From JAKAXS01 sp965279065 (lineage in GTDB: Bacteria > Pseudomonadota > Alphaproteobacteria > Rhizobiales > Hyphomicrobiaceae): 64,000 nt of DNA. A program made the position numbers and the translations under genes. This document shows positions 49,101 to 58,288 of this stretch, in pieces. Location: contig OZ257134.1 in assembly GCA_965279065.1 (NCBI GenBank), positions 310,001 to 374,000 on the forward strand, written 5' to 3'. The notes beneath the pieces are model-generated. The model saw only the letters and a list, made by a program, of their open reading frames with translations. It did not search any database and had not been told where the DNA came from. The number at the start of each line of letters is the position of its first letter. Positions within the stretch are counted from its first letter, which is position 1.

Positions 49101-49747
49101 GAGAGATACGCATCCGCCACCGTCGTATCGCCGCGACTGACCAGCTTGATCAGCGGCGACACCTCGTGGCTCACCGAAACCTGCGCGAAACCGATCGCGC
49201 GTGCCAGCTCCGCCGCCTGCCGCTCATGGTCGGGAAACGCGTACGCGTGCATGAATACGATCGCGACCGCTGTCAGCCCGTCGGCCTTGGCCCGGCGCAG
49301 GTCCTTCTCCAGCCTCGCCAGGTCGAGCGGCCGCTCGACTGTTCCGTCCGCGCGCACACGCTCGTCCGCTTCGATCGCGCGGCGGTACAACATCTCCGGC
49401 TTGATGATCTGCCTGGCGAAAATATCCGGCCGCGCCTGCGTGCCGATCTCCAACTGATCGGCCAGTCCGCGCGTGATGACCAGCAGCGTCGGTTCGCCTT
49501 TGCGCTCCAAGAGCGCGTTCGTGGCGACCGTCGTGCCCATCTTCACCGCGCCAATCCGCTCTGCCGGAACCGCGCCGCCTTCGGTCACGTTGAGACAGCG
49601 CCGGATGCCCTCGATCGCCGCGTCGTCATAGGCGCCCGGATTGTCCGACAAGAGCTTGCGCGCATGCAGCCGCCCCTCCGGATCACGCGCCACGATGTCG
49701 GTGAATGTCCCGCCCCGATCGATCCAGAACTGCCACTTGTCGCTCAT
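46124..49747 (-). CDS. 5-oxoprolinase (HyuA-HyuB fusion)
   Basis: A 1207-residue protein, the full length of eukaryotic and bacterial fused 5-oxoprolinases. The N-terminal HyuA half begins KWQFWIDRGGTFTDIVARDP and has the ATPase-fold GTTVATNALLER, FDMGGTSTDVS and AAGGGSVV motifs. The HyuB half starts near residue 690 (LLEVFSNLFMAVAEQMGEAL) with NAPHVPVHLGSM, YNGGTHLPDI and RGHHADIGG, and ends TPTGGGFG. It opens 5-oxoproline to glutamate using ATP; hydantoinase activity on related rings is an alternative. The start at 49747 fixes the usual N-terminus; the frame extends upstream but not as protein. Confidence 0.92.
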   Translation of the reverse strand: MSDKWQFWIDRGGTFTDIVARDPEGRLHARKLLSDNPGAYDDAAIEGIRRCLNVTEGGAVPAERIGAVKMGTTVATNALLERKGEPTLLVITRGLADQLEIGTQARPDIFARQIIKPEMLYRRAIEADERVRADGTVERPLDLARLEKDLRRAKADGLTAVAIVFMHAYAFPDHERQAAELARAIGFAQVSVSHEVSPLIKLVSRGDTTVADAYLSPVLRRYVDRVTAALSSGSDDEGAKLLFMASSGGLKSGHLFQGRDAILSGPAGGIVGMAETAKLAGFDRVIGFDMGGTSTDVSHFAGDYERTLETQVAGVRLTVPMLLIHTVAAGGGSVVTYDGTRLRVGPESAGSNPGPKSYRRGGPLTVTDANLMLGKLSPDFFPALFGLGGDEPLDADAVRATFAEMAAQIGDGRTAEDVADGCVRIAVENMANAIKKISVERGYDVTRYALQCFGSAGGQHACLIADSLGMETVLIHPLSGLLSAYGMGLAPIRASREQSLEIPLDGAGLSRIESRAWQMGNDATEELLDQGVEHDDIAITTWLHLRYEGSDTAVPVLHSELDFMQRDFEKAHQRRFGFVSPEKRILAATLEVEASGGGGGEAGGHERLLPATASGGKAHGSDPIRTRFYSRGAWHEARVCLRGELEPAADLKGPALVIEPHQTVVVEDGWSLAVSPRNDLVLRRTAQRQREQASAKADPVLLEVFSNLFMAVAEQMGEALRLTAQSVNIKERLDFSCALFDATGALVANAPHVPVHLGSMDSSVEAIIRARGGAMKPGDVYMLNAPYNGGTHLPDITVVTPVFNGGAGEILFYVASRGHHADIGGIAPGSMSPRATTIEEEGVLIDDFVLVENGRFREAETLALLTGARYPARNPQQNIGDLKAQVAANARGAAELNRMIEQFGLDVVRAYMGHVQDNAEESVRRLIARLNDGRFRVETDGGWAVEVSITVDRDARSATIDFSGTSAQQPTNFNAPEPVTRAAVLYVFRVMVDEPIPLNAGCLRPLKIVVPDGSLLKPAYPAAVVAGNVEVSQVVTNALFAALGALGSAQGTMNNLTFGNARVQYYETICSGSPAGPGFDGAAGVHVHMTNTRLTDPEVLELRYPVVLDEFSIRRGSGGKGRWTSGDGTRRAIRFLRTLDAAILSGFREVAPFGLDGGEPGEIGRNWVRRVSGPEETLPGSAQFTVDAGDVLIIDTPTGGGFGPRRQ

Positions 49748-49916
49748 CGCGCAGACAGGCCACGTCGCGTCGAGTGGGTCAAGCGCGGCGCGACCCACAA
49801 CATGCGTTGTGCCGGCAGCAAGTTCGGCATCGCCAGCGTGCAGCCTAGCCTTTCGCCCGGATTTAGTCGTACACACCGCTTGTGCGCGGCGAACTTGCGC
49901 AAAAGGAAACGTCACT

Positions 49917-50762
49917 GTGGATGTTGGACTCATTTCCGGCAGCGCTGCGGGCGCGGCCTTCGCGTTCGCCTCGGCCGCGGCCTGGGGCGGCGCAGACTTC
50001 AGTGGCGGCTCGGGCGCCAAGGGCGCCAACGCGGCGGTTGTCGTCGCCGTGGCGCAGGCGGCGGGCCTGCTGTGCCTGATCGCCATGCTGCTGACGGTGG
50101 GTGAGCCCCTCCCCACCAGCACTGCGCTGGCCTGGGGCGTGGCAGCCGGACTGGGCGTAGGCGTCGGCAACTACTGCCTCTATAGCGCGCTTGCCATCGG
50201 CAAGATGGGCATTAACGCGCCCGTAGCCGCCATCGTCTCCAGCGTGCTCGTGACGTTGCTTGCCATCTGGCACGATGGACCGCCCGGCCCGCTGCAAATC
50301 GGCGGCTTTGCCCTGGCGGCTGTTGCGATCTGGCTGATGACCACATCGGACGGCGAGACCCGCGGACTTGGTCTAGCTGTCGGGGCGGGGATCGCTTTCG
50401 CCGCCTATCTGTACTGCAGCAAGCACGCCACCGTCGAAGGCATCTTCTGGCCGCTGATCGCCGGCCGCTTCGTCGCGCTTTTCCTCTTTACGGCCATCGC
50501 ATTGCGATCCAGCCCCGCTGTGGAAAGCTCGACCAGCATGTATTACATGCTGGCAGCCGGCGTTCTGGATGCGGTCGCCAATATCCTGTTCGTGTTCGCC
50601 ACGCGATATACCCGCCTGGATGAAGCGACGTTCCTGTCATCACTCTACCCCGGCGTCACCGTGCTGTGCGCCTGGCTCATCTTGAGCGAACGCGTCTCGC
50701 GGCGGCAAGGCGTGGGAATCGTCGTGGCGCTGCTGGCCATCCCTTTGATCGCCCTTCACTGA
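49917..50762 (+). CDS. EamA/DMT-family transporter
   Basis: A 281-residue integral membrane protein with about ten hydrophobic segments in two EamA-type halves (AAAWGGADFSGGSGAK, GVGVGNYCLYSALAIGKM, then AYLYCSKHAT, FATRYTRLDEATFLSSLYPGVTVLCAWLILSERVS). Family members export amino acids or other metabolites. The GTG at 49917 is chosen because AAGGA lies 10 bases upstream. It is divergent from the 5-oxoprolinase gene across 169 bases and convergent with murB, so it sits where ddl/ftsQ would be expected in the dcw cluster. Confidence 0.85.
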   Translation: MDVGLISGSAAGAAFAFASAAAWGGADFSGGSGAKGANAAVVVAVAQAAGLLCLIAMLLTVGEPLPTSTALAWGVAAGLGVGVGNYCLYSALAIGKMGINAPVAAIVSSVLVTLLAIWHDGPPGPLQIGGFALAAVAIWLMTTSDGETRGLGLAVGAGIAFAAYLYCSKHATVEGIFWPLIAGRFVALFLFTAIALRSSPAVESSTSMYYMLAAGVLDAVANILFVFATRYTRLDEATFLSSLYPGVTVLCAWLILSERVSRRQGVGIVVALLAIPLIALH

Positions 50763-50780
50763 GCCGAGTGCTGCGCGGCG

Positions 50781-51752
50781 CTAAACGGCCGCGTCGGCCG
50801 GCAGCGCCAGCGCTTCGCCGGTCGGCCGGCCCTCGCGCGGCTGACCGAGGCGGATGATCTCCCACTCCAGCGTGACGCCGGCATTCGCCTTCACGCGCGC
50901 GCGAACCGTCTCGCCCAGCTGCTCGACATCTTCGCCGCTGGCACCCTTGTCGTTGATCAGGAAGTTGCAGTGCATCTCCGACACCTTCGCGCCGCCGACG
51001 CGCAAGCCGCGGCAGCCGGCGGCGTCCACCAGCTTCCACGCCGAATGCCCTGGCGGGTTCTTGAACGTGGAGCCGCCGGTGCGTTCCTTGATCGGCTGGT
51101 TCTGCTCGCGATAGTCCGCCACCTCGTCCATCGCCTTGAGAATGTCGGCGGTCGACCCTGGTTCGCCCTGATAGGTGGCCTGCGTGAAGATCCAATCCGC
51201 CGGCACGCCCGTATGGCGATACGTGAATCCCATGTCGGCAAGCGACAGCACATGGACGTTGCCTTGCCGGTCCACCGCCCGCGCCTCGACGAGAACATCC
51301 TTCGTCTCGCGTCCGTGCGCGCCAGCATTCATGCGCAACGCGCCGCCGATCGACCCTGGAATGCCGCGATAGAACGCCAGCCCGGCCACACCGGCATCGG
51401 CGGCCGCCCGCGCCACCTTCACGTCCGGCACCACCGTTCCCGTGCGGATGCGATGCCCCGCCTCCGCCTTGATCTCGCTGAACCCACGGCCCAGCCGGAT
51501 GACCACGCCCGGCACGCCGCCGTCCCGCACCAGCAGATTGGAACCGAGCCCCACCACGAACACCGGCAAGTCCGGCGCAATGCCCTTGAGGAAATACGCC
51601 AGATCCGCTTCGTCGGCTGGCGAGAACAGCACCTGCGCCGGCCCGCCCACGCGAAACCACGTGATGTCGGCCATCATGGCATTCGGTGTCAGCCGGCCCC
51701 GCAGCTCGGGAAGTGCTGCGTGCAGCTCTGGCGTGATGTCTGCGAAGCTCAC
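50781..51752 (-). CDS. murB: UDP-N-acetylenolpyruvoylglucosamine reductase
   Basis: A 323-residue flavoenzyme. FAD contacts are in VVGLGSNLLVRDGGVPGVVI and YRGIPGSIGGALRMNAGAHG; the proton-donor Ser is in GGSTFKNP and the Glu in TLEWEIIRLG. It makes UDP-N-acetylmuramic acid with NADPH. The GTG at 51752 overlaps the murC stop (GTGA), which fixes the start and couples it to murC. It is the last gene of the dcw cluster present here. Confidence 0.95.
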   Translation of the reverse strand: MSFADITPELHAALPELRGRLTPNAMMADITWFRVGGPAQVLFSPADEADLAYFLKGIAPDLPVFVVGLGSNLLVRDGGVPGVVIRLGRGFSEIKAEAGHRIRTGTVVPDVKVARAAADAGVAGLAFYRGIPGSIGGALRMNAGAHGRETKDVLVEARAVDRQGNVHVLSLADMGFTYRHTGVPADWIFTQATYQGEPGSTADILKAMDEVADYREQNQPIKERTGGSTFKNPPGHSAWKLVDAAGCRGLRVGGAKVSEMHCNFLINDKGASGEDVEQLGETVRARVKANAGVTLEWEIIRLGQPREGRPTGEALALPADAAV

Positions 51753-53188
51753 CGCGCCGCTCCGGCGCGCTTGGGTTCGGACGCCGCCAGCCACTCCGGC
51801 AGAGCATACGCCCACTCCGTCGAGTTGCCCGCCCCGAGATAGATCACCAGATCCCCGGCCGCTGCATGCTGCATCACCAGCGGCCCGATGTCCAAAGCGT
51901 CGCCGACGACCACGACGGAGCCATGTCCCGTCTTGCGGATGGCATCTGCCAGACTGTCTGGGCTGATGCCGTCGATGGGCACCTCACCGGCCGAATAGAG
52001 CGGCGCCACGATCACCTGATCCGCATCTTTGAAGCACGCCGCGAAGTCGACGAAGAGATCGCGCACGCGCGTGTAGCGATGCGGTTCCACCACGGCGAAC
52101 ACCCGGCCTTTGGCCCCCGCCCGCGCTGCGCCCAGCACGGCGGCAATCTCGGCCGGATGATGCGCATAGTCGTCGTAGATCGAAACGCCCTTCCACTGGC
52201 CCGTCAACTGGAAGCGCCGCTTCACGCCCGAGAAGTTCGCCAGCCCGGAGCGAATGACGTCGTCCGGAATGCCGGCCTCCGCCGCCACTGCGATCGCCGC
52301 CAATGCGTTCAGCGCGTTGTGATGCCCCGGCATCGGCACCGTCCAGCGGCTGAGTTTGCGCGGCCCGCCTTTGACGTTTTCGCCCAGCTTGGCATCGAAC
52401 GTGATGGAATTCCCCTCGGCCGCGATGCCCTGCAGGATCAGATCTGCGTCGCTCGAAGTCCCGTATGTCAGCAGCCGCCGCCCGTCGCGGCGCAGCCCAA
52501 GCCGGTCCACCATCTCGCGCACCACTTTGTGGTCGATGCACGTGACGGCGAGGCCATAGAACGGAATGTTGCGATAGAACGCCTCGTACTCGCGATGCAT
52601 CGCCTGCACGGTGCCGAAGTAGTCGAGATGCTCCGGATCGATGTTCGTCACTACGCCGATCTCGGTCGGCAGCTTCACGAACGTGCCGTCGCTCTCATCC
52701 GCCTCCACGATCATCCAACGGCCCTTGCCGAGCCGCGCATTCGATCCCCAGGCATTGATGATGCCGCCGGTGATCACCGTCGGGTCCAGCAGCGCATGCT
52801 CGAAGATCTGGCTGATCATCGATGTCGTCGTCGTCTTGCCGTGCGTACCCGTCACGGAGACCGACGAACAGAGCCGCATCAGCTCCGCCAGCATTTCTGC
52901 CCGGCGGATGATCGGCAGGCCCTTCGCCCGCGCCGCTTCCAACTCGACGTTGCCGTTTTTCACCGCCGTCGAGATCACCACGAAGTTCGCACCCTCAAGA
53001 TGTGATGCGTCCGCGCCGATATGCACCGGCACGCCCTTGGCCCGCAGCCGCTTGACGTTGGCGCTGTCCTTGTTGTCGCTGCCCTGCACCCTGTAGCCCT
53101 TGGCCAGCAGGATCTCGGCGATGGCACTCATGCCGATGCCGCCGATGCCGATGATGTGGAACGTGCCGATTTCGAGCGGCATCTGCAT
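51749..53188 (-). CDS. murC: UDP-N-acetylmuramate-L-alanine ligase
   Basis: A 479-residue Mur ligase. The N-terminal UDP-binding motif HIIGIGGIGMSAIAEILL is near residue 11, the ATP loop VTGTHGKTTTTS near 112, and VEADESDGTF, NIDPEHLDYFG and DDYAHHP follow. It adds L-alanine to UDP-MurNAc. It lies 61 bases downstream of murG and overlaps murB by 4 bases. Confidence 0.96.
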   Translation of the reverse strand: MQMPLEIGTFHIIGIGGIGMSAIAEILLAKGYRVQGSDNKDSANVKRLRAKGVPVHIGADASHLEGANFVVISTAVKNGNVELEAARAKGLPIIRRAEMLAELMRLCSSVSVTGTHGKTTTTSMISQIFEHALLDPTVITGGIINAWGSNARLGKGRWMIVEADESDGTFVKLPTEIGVVTNIDPEHLDYFGTVQAMHREYEAFYRNIPFYGLAVTCIDHKVVREMVDRLGLRRDGRRLLTYGTSSDADLILQGIAAEGNSITFDAKLGENVKGGPRKLSRWTVPMPGHHNALNALAAIAVAAEAGIPDDVIRSGLANFSGVKRRFQLTGQWKGVSIYDDYAHHPAEIAAVLGAARAGAKGRVFAVVEPHRYTRVRDLFVDFAACFKDADQVIVAPLYSAGEVPIDGISPDSLADAIRKTGHGSVVVVGDALDIGPLVMQHAAAGDLVIYLGAGNSTEWAYALPEWLAASEPKRAGAAR

Positions 53189-53249
53189 GGTTCGAATCCC
53201 GTTTTCGGCTTCCCCTCGGAAACCCCCACTTTACACGTGCCGGCAACAT

Positions 53250-54398
53250 TCAACCGCGGCGCGACATCAGGTCCTCGACAAGATCCGCCAGCCGCTGCAC
53301 GGCGTCGGGGCGGCCCTGCGACTTGGCGGCCTGCGCGGCGACGACCAGCGCCGTCTGATCGCGCGCCAAACGTTCGATCTCGCCCTTCAGGCGCTCCGGC
53401 GTCAGATCGCTCTGTGCGATGGCCCAGCCCCCGCCCGCCTCAGCTAACCGAGTTGCATTCTGTAGCTGGTCGTTGTCAAGCGCGTGCGGCAGCGGCACCA
53501 GGATAGACGGCCGTCCGATAACGGTTAATTCGGCCACTGTTGAAGCGCCCGCCCGCCCGATCACCAGATGCGATTGCGCCATGCGCTGCGGCAGATCCCT
53601 GAAAAACGGCTCGACCGTCGCGGAAATACCTGCCGCGCCATAGGCTTCGCGCACCCGCGCCAGGTCCTCCTCGCGCGCCTGCTGCGTCACATGAATGCGC
53701 TCGCGCACGTCGCTGGCCAGCGCCACGATCGCCGGCGGAACACCATCGGCAAAGAACCGCGCGCCCTGACTGCCGCCGAACACGAGCAGTTCGAAACGGT
53801 CGCCGGGCCGCGGCACGTTGTAGGCATGCCCCGCCGCCGCAATGACGATGTCGCGCACGGGATTGCCGGTATACCGCGCCTTCGCCACCATGCCGCCGTT
53901 CAGCAGACTGGTGCGCTCGAAAGACGTGGCGATCAGGCTCACGCGCTTGGCCAGCATGCGGTTGGCACGGCCGAGCACCGCGTTCTGCTCGTGCAACGCC
54001 GTGGGAATCTTGCACAGCTTGGCCGCCAGCAATGGCGGAAACGTCGGATACCCACCGAAGCCTATCACCGCCGCAGGCCTCACGCGGCGCATCACGGCGA
54101 CGGCATGCGCCAGCCCGCGTGATAGCGTCCACGTCGTCTTGGCAGCCGCCAGCGGCGTCTTCGCCGTCAACGTCGCTGAAGGCACGCGATGCACCTCGCG
54201 CGCGGGAAAGTCGCTGCCGTAGCGGTCGCCGCGCAGATCGGTGACGAGATCGACGGTCACGCCACGCCGCTGCAACTCTTCGGCCAGCGCATAAGCGGGA
54301 AATAGATGTCCGCCGGTGCCGCCGGCGGCCAGCATGACGCTGCGCGTCGCGACGGAGGAATTCGGGATGCTCACGTAGGCTTGCTCATGTTGGCTCAT
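53250..54398 (-). CDS. murG: Lipid II-forming GlcNAc transferase
   Basis: A 382-residue GT28 glycosyltransferase. The N-terminal MLAAGGTGGHLFPAYALAEEL is the classical MurG donor loop region, GFGGYPTFPPLLAAK and HEQNAVLGRANRML follow, and the C-terminal domain has VFGGSQGARFF and IGRAGASTVAEL. It adds GlcNAc to lipid I at the inner membrane face. The ATG at 54398 overlaps the ftsW stop by 4 bases. Confidence 0.96.
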   Translation of the reverse strand: MSQHEQAYVSIPNSSVATRSVMLAAGGTGGHLFPAYALAEELQRRGVTVDLVTDLRGDRYGSDFPAREVHRVPSATLTAKTPLAAAKTTWTLSRGLAHAVAVMRRVRPAAVIGFGGYPTFPPLLAAKLCKIPTALHEQNAVLGRANRMLAKRVSLIATSFERTSLLNGGMVAKARYTGNPVRDIVIAAAGHAYNVPRPGDRFELLVFGGSQGARFFADGVPPAIVALASDVRERIHVTQQAREEDLARVREAYGAAGISATVEPFFRDLPQRMAQSHLVIGRAGASTVAELTVIGRPSILVPLPHALDNDQLQNATRLAEAGGGWAIAQSDLTPERLKGEIERLARDQTALVVAAQAAKSQGRPDAVQRLADLVEDLMSRRG

Positions 54399-55552
54399 GT
54401 CGTGCCGATGGTCGGCACCAATCGCGGCTTTTTCAGGCGCTGGTGGTCGGGCCGGCGCCGCGTTAGCGCCAGTAGCATGCCCAGCGTCACCGAAACAGCC
54501 AGCGTCGACGACCCGCCCGCCGAAATAAACGGCAATGTCATGCCCTTAGCCGGCAGCAGCCCGACGTTGACGCCCATGTTGATCAGCGCCTGCAGCCCGA
54601 ACAGCAGGCCCAGCCCGATGATCGCCAGCCGCGTTGCCGCCTCCGGTTCGCGTGTCGCCTGGATCAGCGCCCGCAGCACGACGAAGGCGAACAGCGACAG
54701 CAGCGCCAGGCACGCCACGACACCATACTCCTCGGCCACCACCGCGAAGATGAAGTCGGTATGCGCATCCGGCAGCACCGTCTTGATCGTGCCCTCGCCC
54801 GGCCCCCGGCCCAGAAAACCGCCTTCCGTGAAACTCTGGATGGCGCGATCCATCTGGCTGCGGTCGCCCGGCATCGGGTTGAGGAACCAGCGGTCGACGC
54901 GCGCCTGCACGTGCGGAAACATGAAGTACGCTGCCACACCGGCGGCAACCGCGATGACGGCGATGACGGCCGCGCCCGCGATAGGTCGCCCCGAAGCGAA
55001 GTATAGAGTCGACCAGACGGCAACGATCAGTAGCGTCTGACCGACGTCCGGCTGCATGATTAGCAACGTCGCGAACGCCGCCAGCAACGCCACCGCCAGC
55101 GAGAACGCGGGCATATCCGGCCGCGATTGCGCCTCGGCGAACAGCCACGCCGCGATCACGGCGAATCCTGGCTTGGCCATTTCGGATGGTTGGAATGAGT
55201 GTCCGCCAAAGGACAGCCAGCGCTTGGCGCCGTTGATCTCCGCGCCGCTGAAGTGCACCACCAGCAGAAGCCCGAAGGACACGATCACCAGCGTCAGTGC
55301 CAGCCGCCGCACACCCGCCGGCGACAACAGCGACACGACCACCATGATCAGCAGTCCCACGCCGGTGAACAGCACGTGTCGCTCGACGAAATAGTAGGCT
55401 TCAAAGCCCTTCTTCAGCGCCACGGCCGGGCTGGCCGCGAGCGACAGGATGAAGCCGGCGCCGACGATCATCAGGATGGCGGCGAGCAGCACGTGGTCGA
55501 CCGTGAACCACCACTCCGTCAGCCGGCTGCGATCGGCGCGCGAAATCCTCAT
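54395..55552 (-). CDS. ftsW: Septal peptidoglycan polymerase FtsW
   Basis: A 385-residue SEDS-family glycosyltransferase with about ten membrane segments. Conserved elements are NGAKRWLSFGGHSFQPSEMAKPG, VQARVDRWFLNP, FLGRGPGEGTIK and AHTDFIFAVVAEEYG, and the ending LPFISAGGSSTLA. It polymerises lipid II at the division site with FtsI. The ATG at 55552 overlaps the murD stop (ATGA), which settles the start against longer frames. Confidence 0.96.
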   Translation of the reverse strand: MRISRADRSRLTEWWFTVDHVLLAAILMIVGAGFILSLAASPAVALKKGFEAYYFVERHVLFTGVGLLIMVVVSLLSPAGVRRLALTLVIVSFGLLLVVHFSGAEINGAKRWLSFGGHSFQPSEMAKPGFAVIAAWLFAEAQSRPDMPAFSLAVALLAAFATLLIMQPDVGQTLLIVAVWSTLYFASGRPIAGAAVIAVIAVAAGVAAYFMFPHVQARVDRWFLNPMPGDRSQMDRAIQSFTEGGFLGRGPGEGTIKTVLPDAHTDFIFAVVAEEYGVVACLALLSLFAFVVLRALIQATREPEAATRLAIIGLGLLFGLQALINMGVNVGLLPAKGMTLPFISAGGSSTLAVSVTLGMLLALTRRRPDHQRLKKPRLVPTIGTT

Positions 55553-57042
55553 CCCGCCGCCCCCTTCAGCACTACGCCGTCCAGAGCGCCCACGAGACTG
55601 CGGAACGTGTCGCCGCGCACCTCGAAATTCTTGAACTGGTCGTAGGACGCGCACGCCGGCGACAGCAGCACCACAGGCTCGGCACCTGAGCTGACCGACG
55701 CATCGTTGGCGGCGGCAGCCACGGCATTCTCCAGCGTGCCGCAGCAGCTGATCTCCACCTTGCCCTTCAAGGTCGCTGCGAAATCGTGTTTGGCCTCGCC
55801 GATCAGGTATGCCTTGGCCACCCGCGGGAAGTACGGCGCCAGTGCCGCAATGCCGCCCTCCTTCGCCTTGCCGCCGACGATCCAGTAGATGTCGCGGTCG
55901 AAGGCGTTGAGCGCCTTCTCGGTGGAGTCCGCGTTCGTCGCCTTGCTGTCGTTGATGAACAGCACGCGCCCCATGCGGCCGATCTCCTCCATGCGATGTG
56001 GCAGTCCCGGAAACGTCTCGATTGCCTTCGCCAGCAGCGCTTCGAGATTGGCATTGGCGTTCGCCGCGTCTTCCGAGAAGGCGCGCATGCTCAGCATCGG
56101 CATCGTCGCCGCCAGCGCCGCCGCCACGTTCTGCGCGTTATGCGCCCCGCGCAACGCGCCGACACCCGCCAGCCCCACCAGCGCCCGGAACTCACGATTG
56201 CGCGATGTCCCCACTTGCGTGCCCAAGACGCCGATGCCGGGATCGACCGGCTTCTCGCCCGAGATGCCGGTCGGGATCTGATCGTTGGCATCGCCCGAGC
56301 GACGGATCGCTTCGCGCCCATAGATGTGCCGGCACGTCTCGTCGTCCACGCCGATGATGGCGAAGTGCGACGCCGCGATCATGCGTTCCTTGATGGCCGC
56401 ATAGTTGGCGAACGTGCCGTGCCGGTCGATGTGGTCGGGCGTCAGGTTCAAGAGCACGCCGAACGTCGGCTTCAGGCTCGGTGCCAGATCGATCTGGAAG
56501 GTCGAGACCTCGATGACGTGAAACCGCCGCTCGCCGATCGTCTCACGCACCACCGGTGGCTCCAGCTCCAGGATCGGCGTGCCAATGTTGCCGCCCATCT
56601 GCACGTCGAACCCGGCTGTCTTGAGAATGTGCGCGATCAGCGCCGTCGTCGTGGATTTGCCGTTGGTCCCGGTGATTGCGATAAACGGACAGGCGAGCCC
56701 GATGCCCGGCACCGCCTTCGCCCGCTCGCGGCAGAACAGCTCGACGTCGCCGATCACTTCGACGCCCGCTGCCTTCGCCTTGACGACCGTCCAGTGCGGT
56801 TCTGGATGCGTCAGCGGCACGCCCGGCGCCAGCACGAGCGCGGCAAACTGGCTCCAGTCCATTTGGCTGAGGTCGCCGACTGGCAGCCCGGCGTCCGTGG
56901 CCGCCTTCCGGCCGGCCTCGCCATCATCCCAGGCAACGACAGTCGCACGGCCCGCCATCAAGGCGCGCGCGGTCGCCAACCCCGATCCGCCGAGGCCGAA
57001 AACGGCCACGGTCTGGCCGGCAAACGTCGTGACGCGAATCAT
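55549..57042 (-). CDS. murD: UDP-MurNAc-L-alanine-D-glutamate ligase
   Basis: A 497-residue Mur ligase, somewhat longer than the E. coli enzyme. VAVFGLGGSGLATARAL is near residue 12, the ATP loop AITGTNGKSTTTALI near 124, and LNLTPDHIDRHG and FINDSKATNADS follow. An extra segment around residues 245-275 (IPTGISGEKPVDPGIGVLG) accounts for the length. It lies 113 bases after mraY and overlaps ftsW. Confidence 0.96.
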   Translation of the reverse strand: MIRVTTFAGQTVAVFGLGGSGLATARALMAGRATVVAWDDGEAGRKAATDAGLPVGDLSQMDWSQFAALVLAPGVPLTHPEPHWTVVKAKAAGVEVIGDVELFCRERAKAVPGIGLACPFIAITGTNGKSTTTALIAHILKTAGFDVQMGGNIGTPILELEPPVVRETIGERRFHVIEVSTFQIDLAPSLKPTFGVLLNLTPDHIDRHGTFANYAAIKERMIAASHFAIIGVDDETCRHIYGREAIRRSGDANDQIPTGISGEKPVDPGIGVLGTQVGTSRNREFRALVGLAGVGALRGAHNAQNVAAALAATMPMLSMRAFSEDAANANANLEALLAKAIETFPGLPHRMEEIGRMGRVLFINDSKATNADSTEKALNAFDRDIYWIVGGKAKEGGIAALAPYFPRVAKAYLIGEAKHDFAATLKGKVEISCCGTLENAVAAAANDASVSSGAEPVVLLSPACASYDQFKNFEVRGDTFRSLVGALDGVVLKGAAG

Positions 57043-57155
57043 GAGCGGAATCTAACCCAACGCTGGCGGAATTGCGGTGTGATCAATCCGCTACTTCAAC
57101 AGCCTGCGCAAGCCCTTGGCGCTCTTGGTTGCCGTGGCCCAACCCGGCAGCACCC

Positions 57156-58238
57156 TTAGCGCAGCTTCAGCGACGCCAAGCCGATCAACGCCAGGATCAC
57201 GGAGATGATCCAGAAGCGCACCACCACGGTGCTCTCCTTCCAGCCCTTCTGCTCGTAGTGGTGGTGCAGCGGCGCCATGCGGAACACGCGCTTGCCCGTC
57301 ATCTTGAAACTCGCAACCTGGATGATCACCGACGCCGTCTCCAGCACGAACAGCCCGCCGACGATCGCCAGCACGATCTCGTGCTTGGTCGCCACCGCGA
57401 TCGTGCCGAGCGCGCCGCCGAGTGCCAGCGAGCCCGTGTCGCCCATGAAAATCATCGCCGGTGGCGCATTGAACCACAGGAAGCCCAGGCCGGCCCCAAT
57501 CAGCGCCCCGCAGATCACCGCCAGTTCGCCGGTGCCCGCTACATAATGGATTTGCAGGTAACCCGCGAACTTGATGTTGCCGATGAGGTAGGCGATCAGC
57601 CCGAATGTCGCCGCCGCGATCATCACCGGCACGATCGCCAGCCCGTCAAGGCCGTCGGTCAGGTTCACGGCGTTGCCGGCGCCCGCGATGACGAATGCCG
57701 CCATCAGGATGAAACCCAGCCCCAGCGGGATCACCACCGTCTTGAAGAACGGCACCGTCAGCACGTCGGCGAGGCCCTCCGGCCCCATCCGCATGATGCA
57801 GTATCCCGCCAACGCCGCGACGCCGATCTCCAGGCCCAGCCGCAGCCGTCCCGCAAAGCCCGCCGACGTCCGCTTCGTCACTTTGAGCAGGTCGTCGTAG
57901 AACCCGATGGCGCCATAGCTCAGCATCACCGCGAGCACGATCCACACGTAGGCGTTCGTCAGGTCGGCCCACAGCAGCGACGCGACCGCCACCGACGACA
58001 GGATGATGAGCCCGCCCATTGTCGGCGTCCCGACCTTCGACAGGTGCGACTTCGGCCCGTCGTCACGGATCGGCTGGCCCTTGCCCTGTTTCACCCGCAG
58101 CGTGTCGATGATGCCGGGTCCGAACAGCAGCACGAACACCAGCGCGGTGAAAATTGCTCCGCCGGTCCGGAACGTGATGTAACGAAAGACGTTCAGCGGG
58201 CCGATCTGGTCGGAGAAGTCCACCAGCCAGTAGAGCAT
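57156..58238 (-). CDS. mraY: Phospho-MurNAc-pentapeptide translocase
   Basis: A 360-residue ten-span membrane enzyme. The signature stretches GTPTMGGLIIL, FYDDLLKV, NAVNLTDGLDGLAI and FNAPPAMIFMGDTGSLALGG carry the catalytic aspartates, and PLHHHYEQKGW is the conserved His-rich loop. It makes lipid I on undecaprenyl phosphate. The ATG at 58238 is preceded by GGGGAAA. Confidence 0.97.
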   Translation of the reverse strand: MLYWLVDFSDQIGPLNVFRYITFRTGGAIFTALVFVLLFGPGIIDTLRVKQGKGQPIRDDGPKSHLSKVGTPTMGGLIILSSVAVASLLWADLTNAYVWIVLAVMLSYGAIGFYDDLLKVTKRTSAGFAGRLRLGLEIGVAALAGYCIMRMGPEGLADVLTVPFFKTVVIPLGLGFILMAAFVIAGAGNAVNLTDGLDGLAIVPVMIAAATFGLIAYLIGNIKFAGYLQIHYVAGTGELAVICGALIGAGLGFLWFNAPPAMIFMGDTGSLALGGALGTIAVATKHEIVLAIVGGLFVLETASVIIQVASFKMTGKRVFRMAPLHHHYEQKGWKESTVVVRFWIISVILALIGLASLKLR

Positions 58239-58288
58239 TGCTTGTTTCCCCGGTCCTCACGGCGCGCGAGCTGGCGCCCCACCACAAC

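Noticed and set aside
49748..50170. N-terminal extension of the 5-oxoprolinase frame
   Set aside because: The family N-terminus begins at KWQFWIDRGGTFTD just after the ATG at 49747; the extension overlaps the divergent transporter gene and is Ala/Pro-rich noise.
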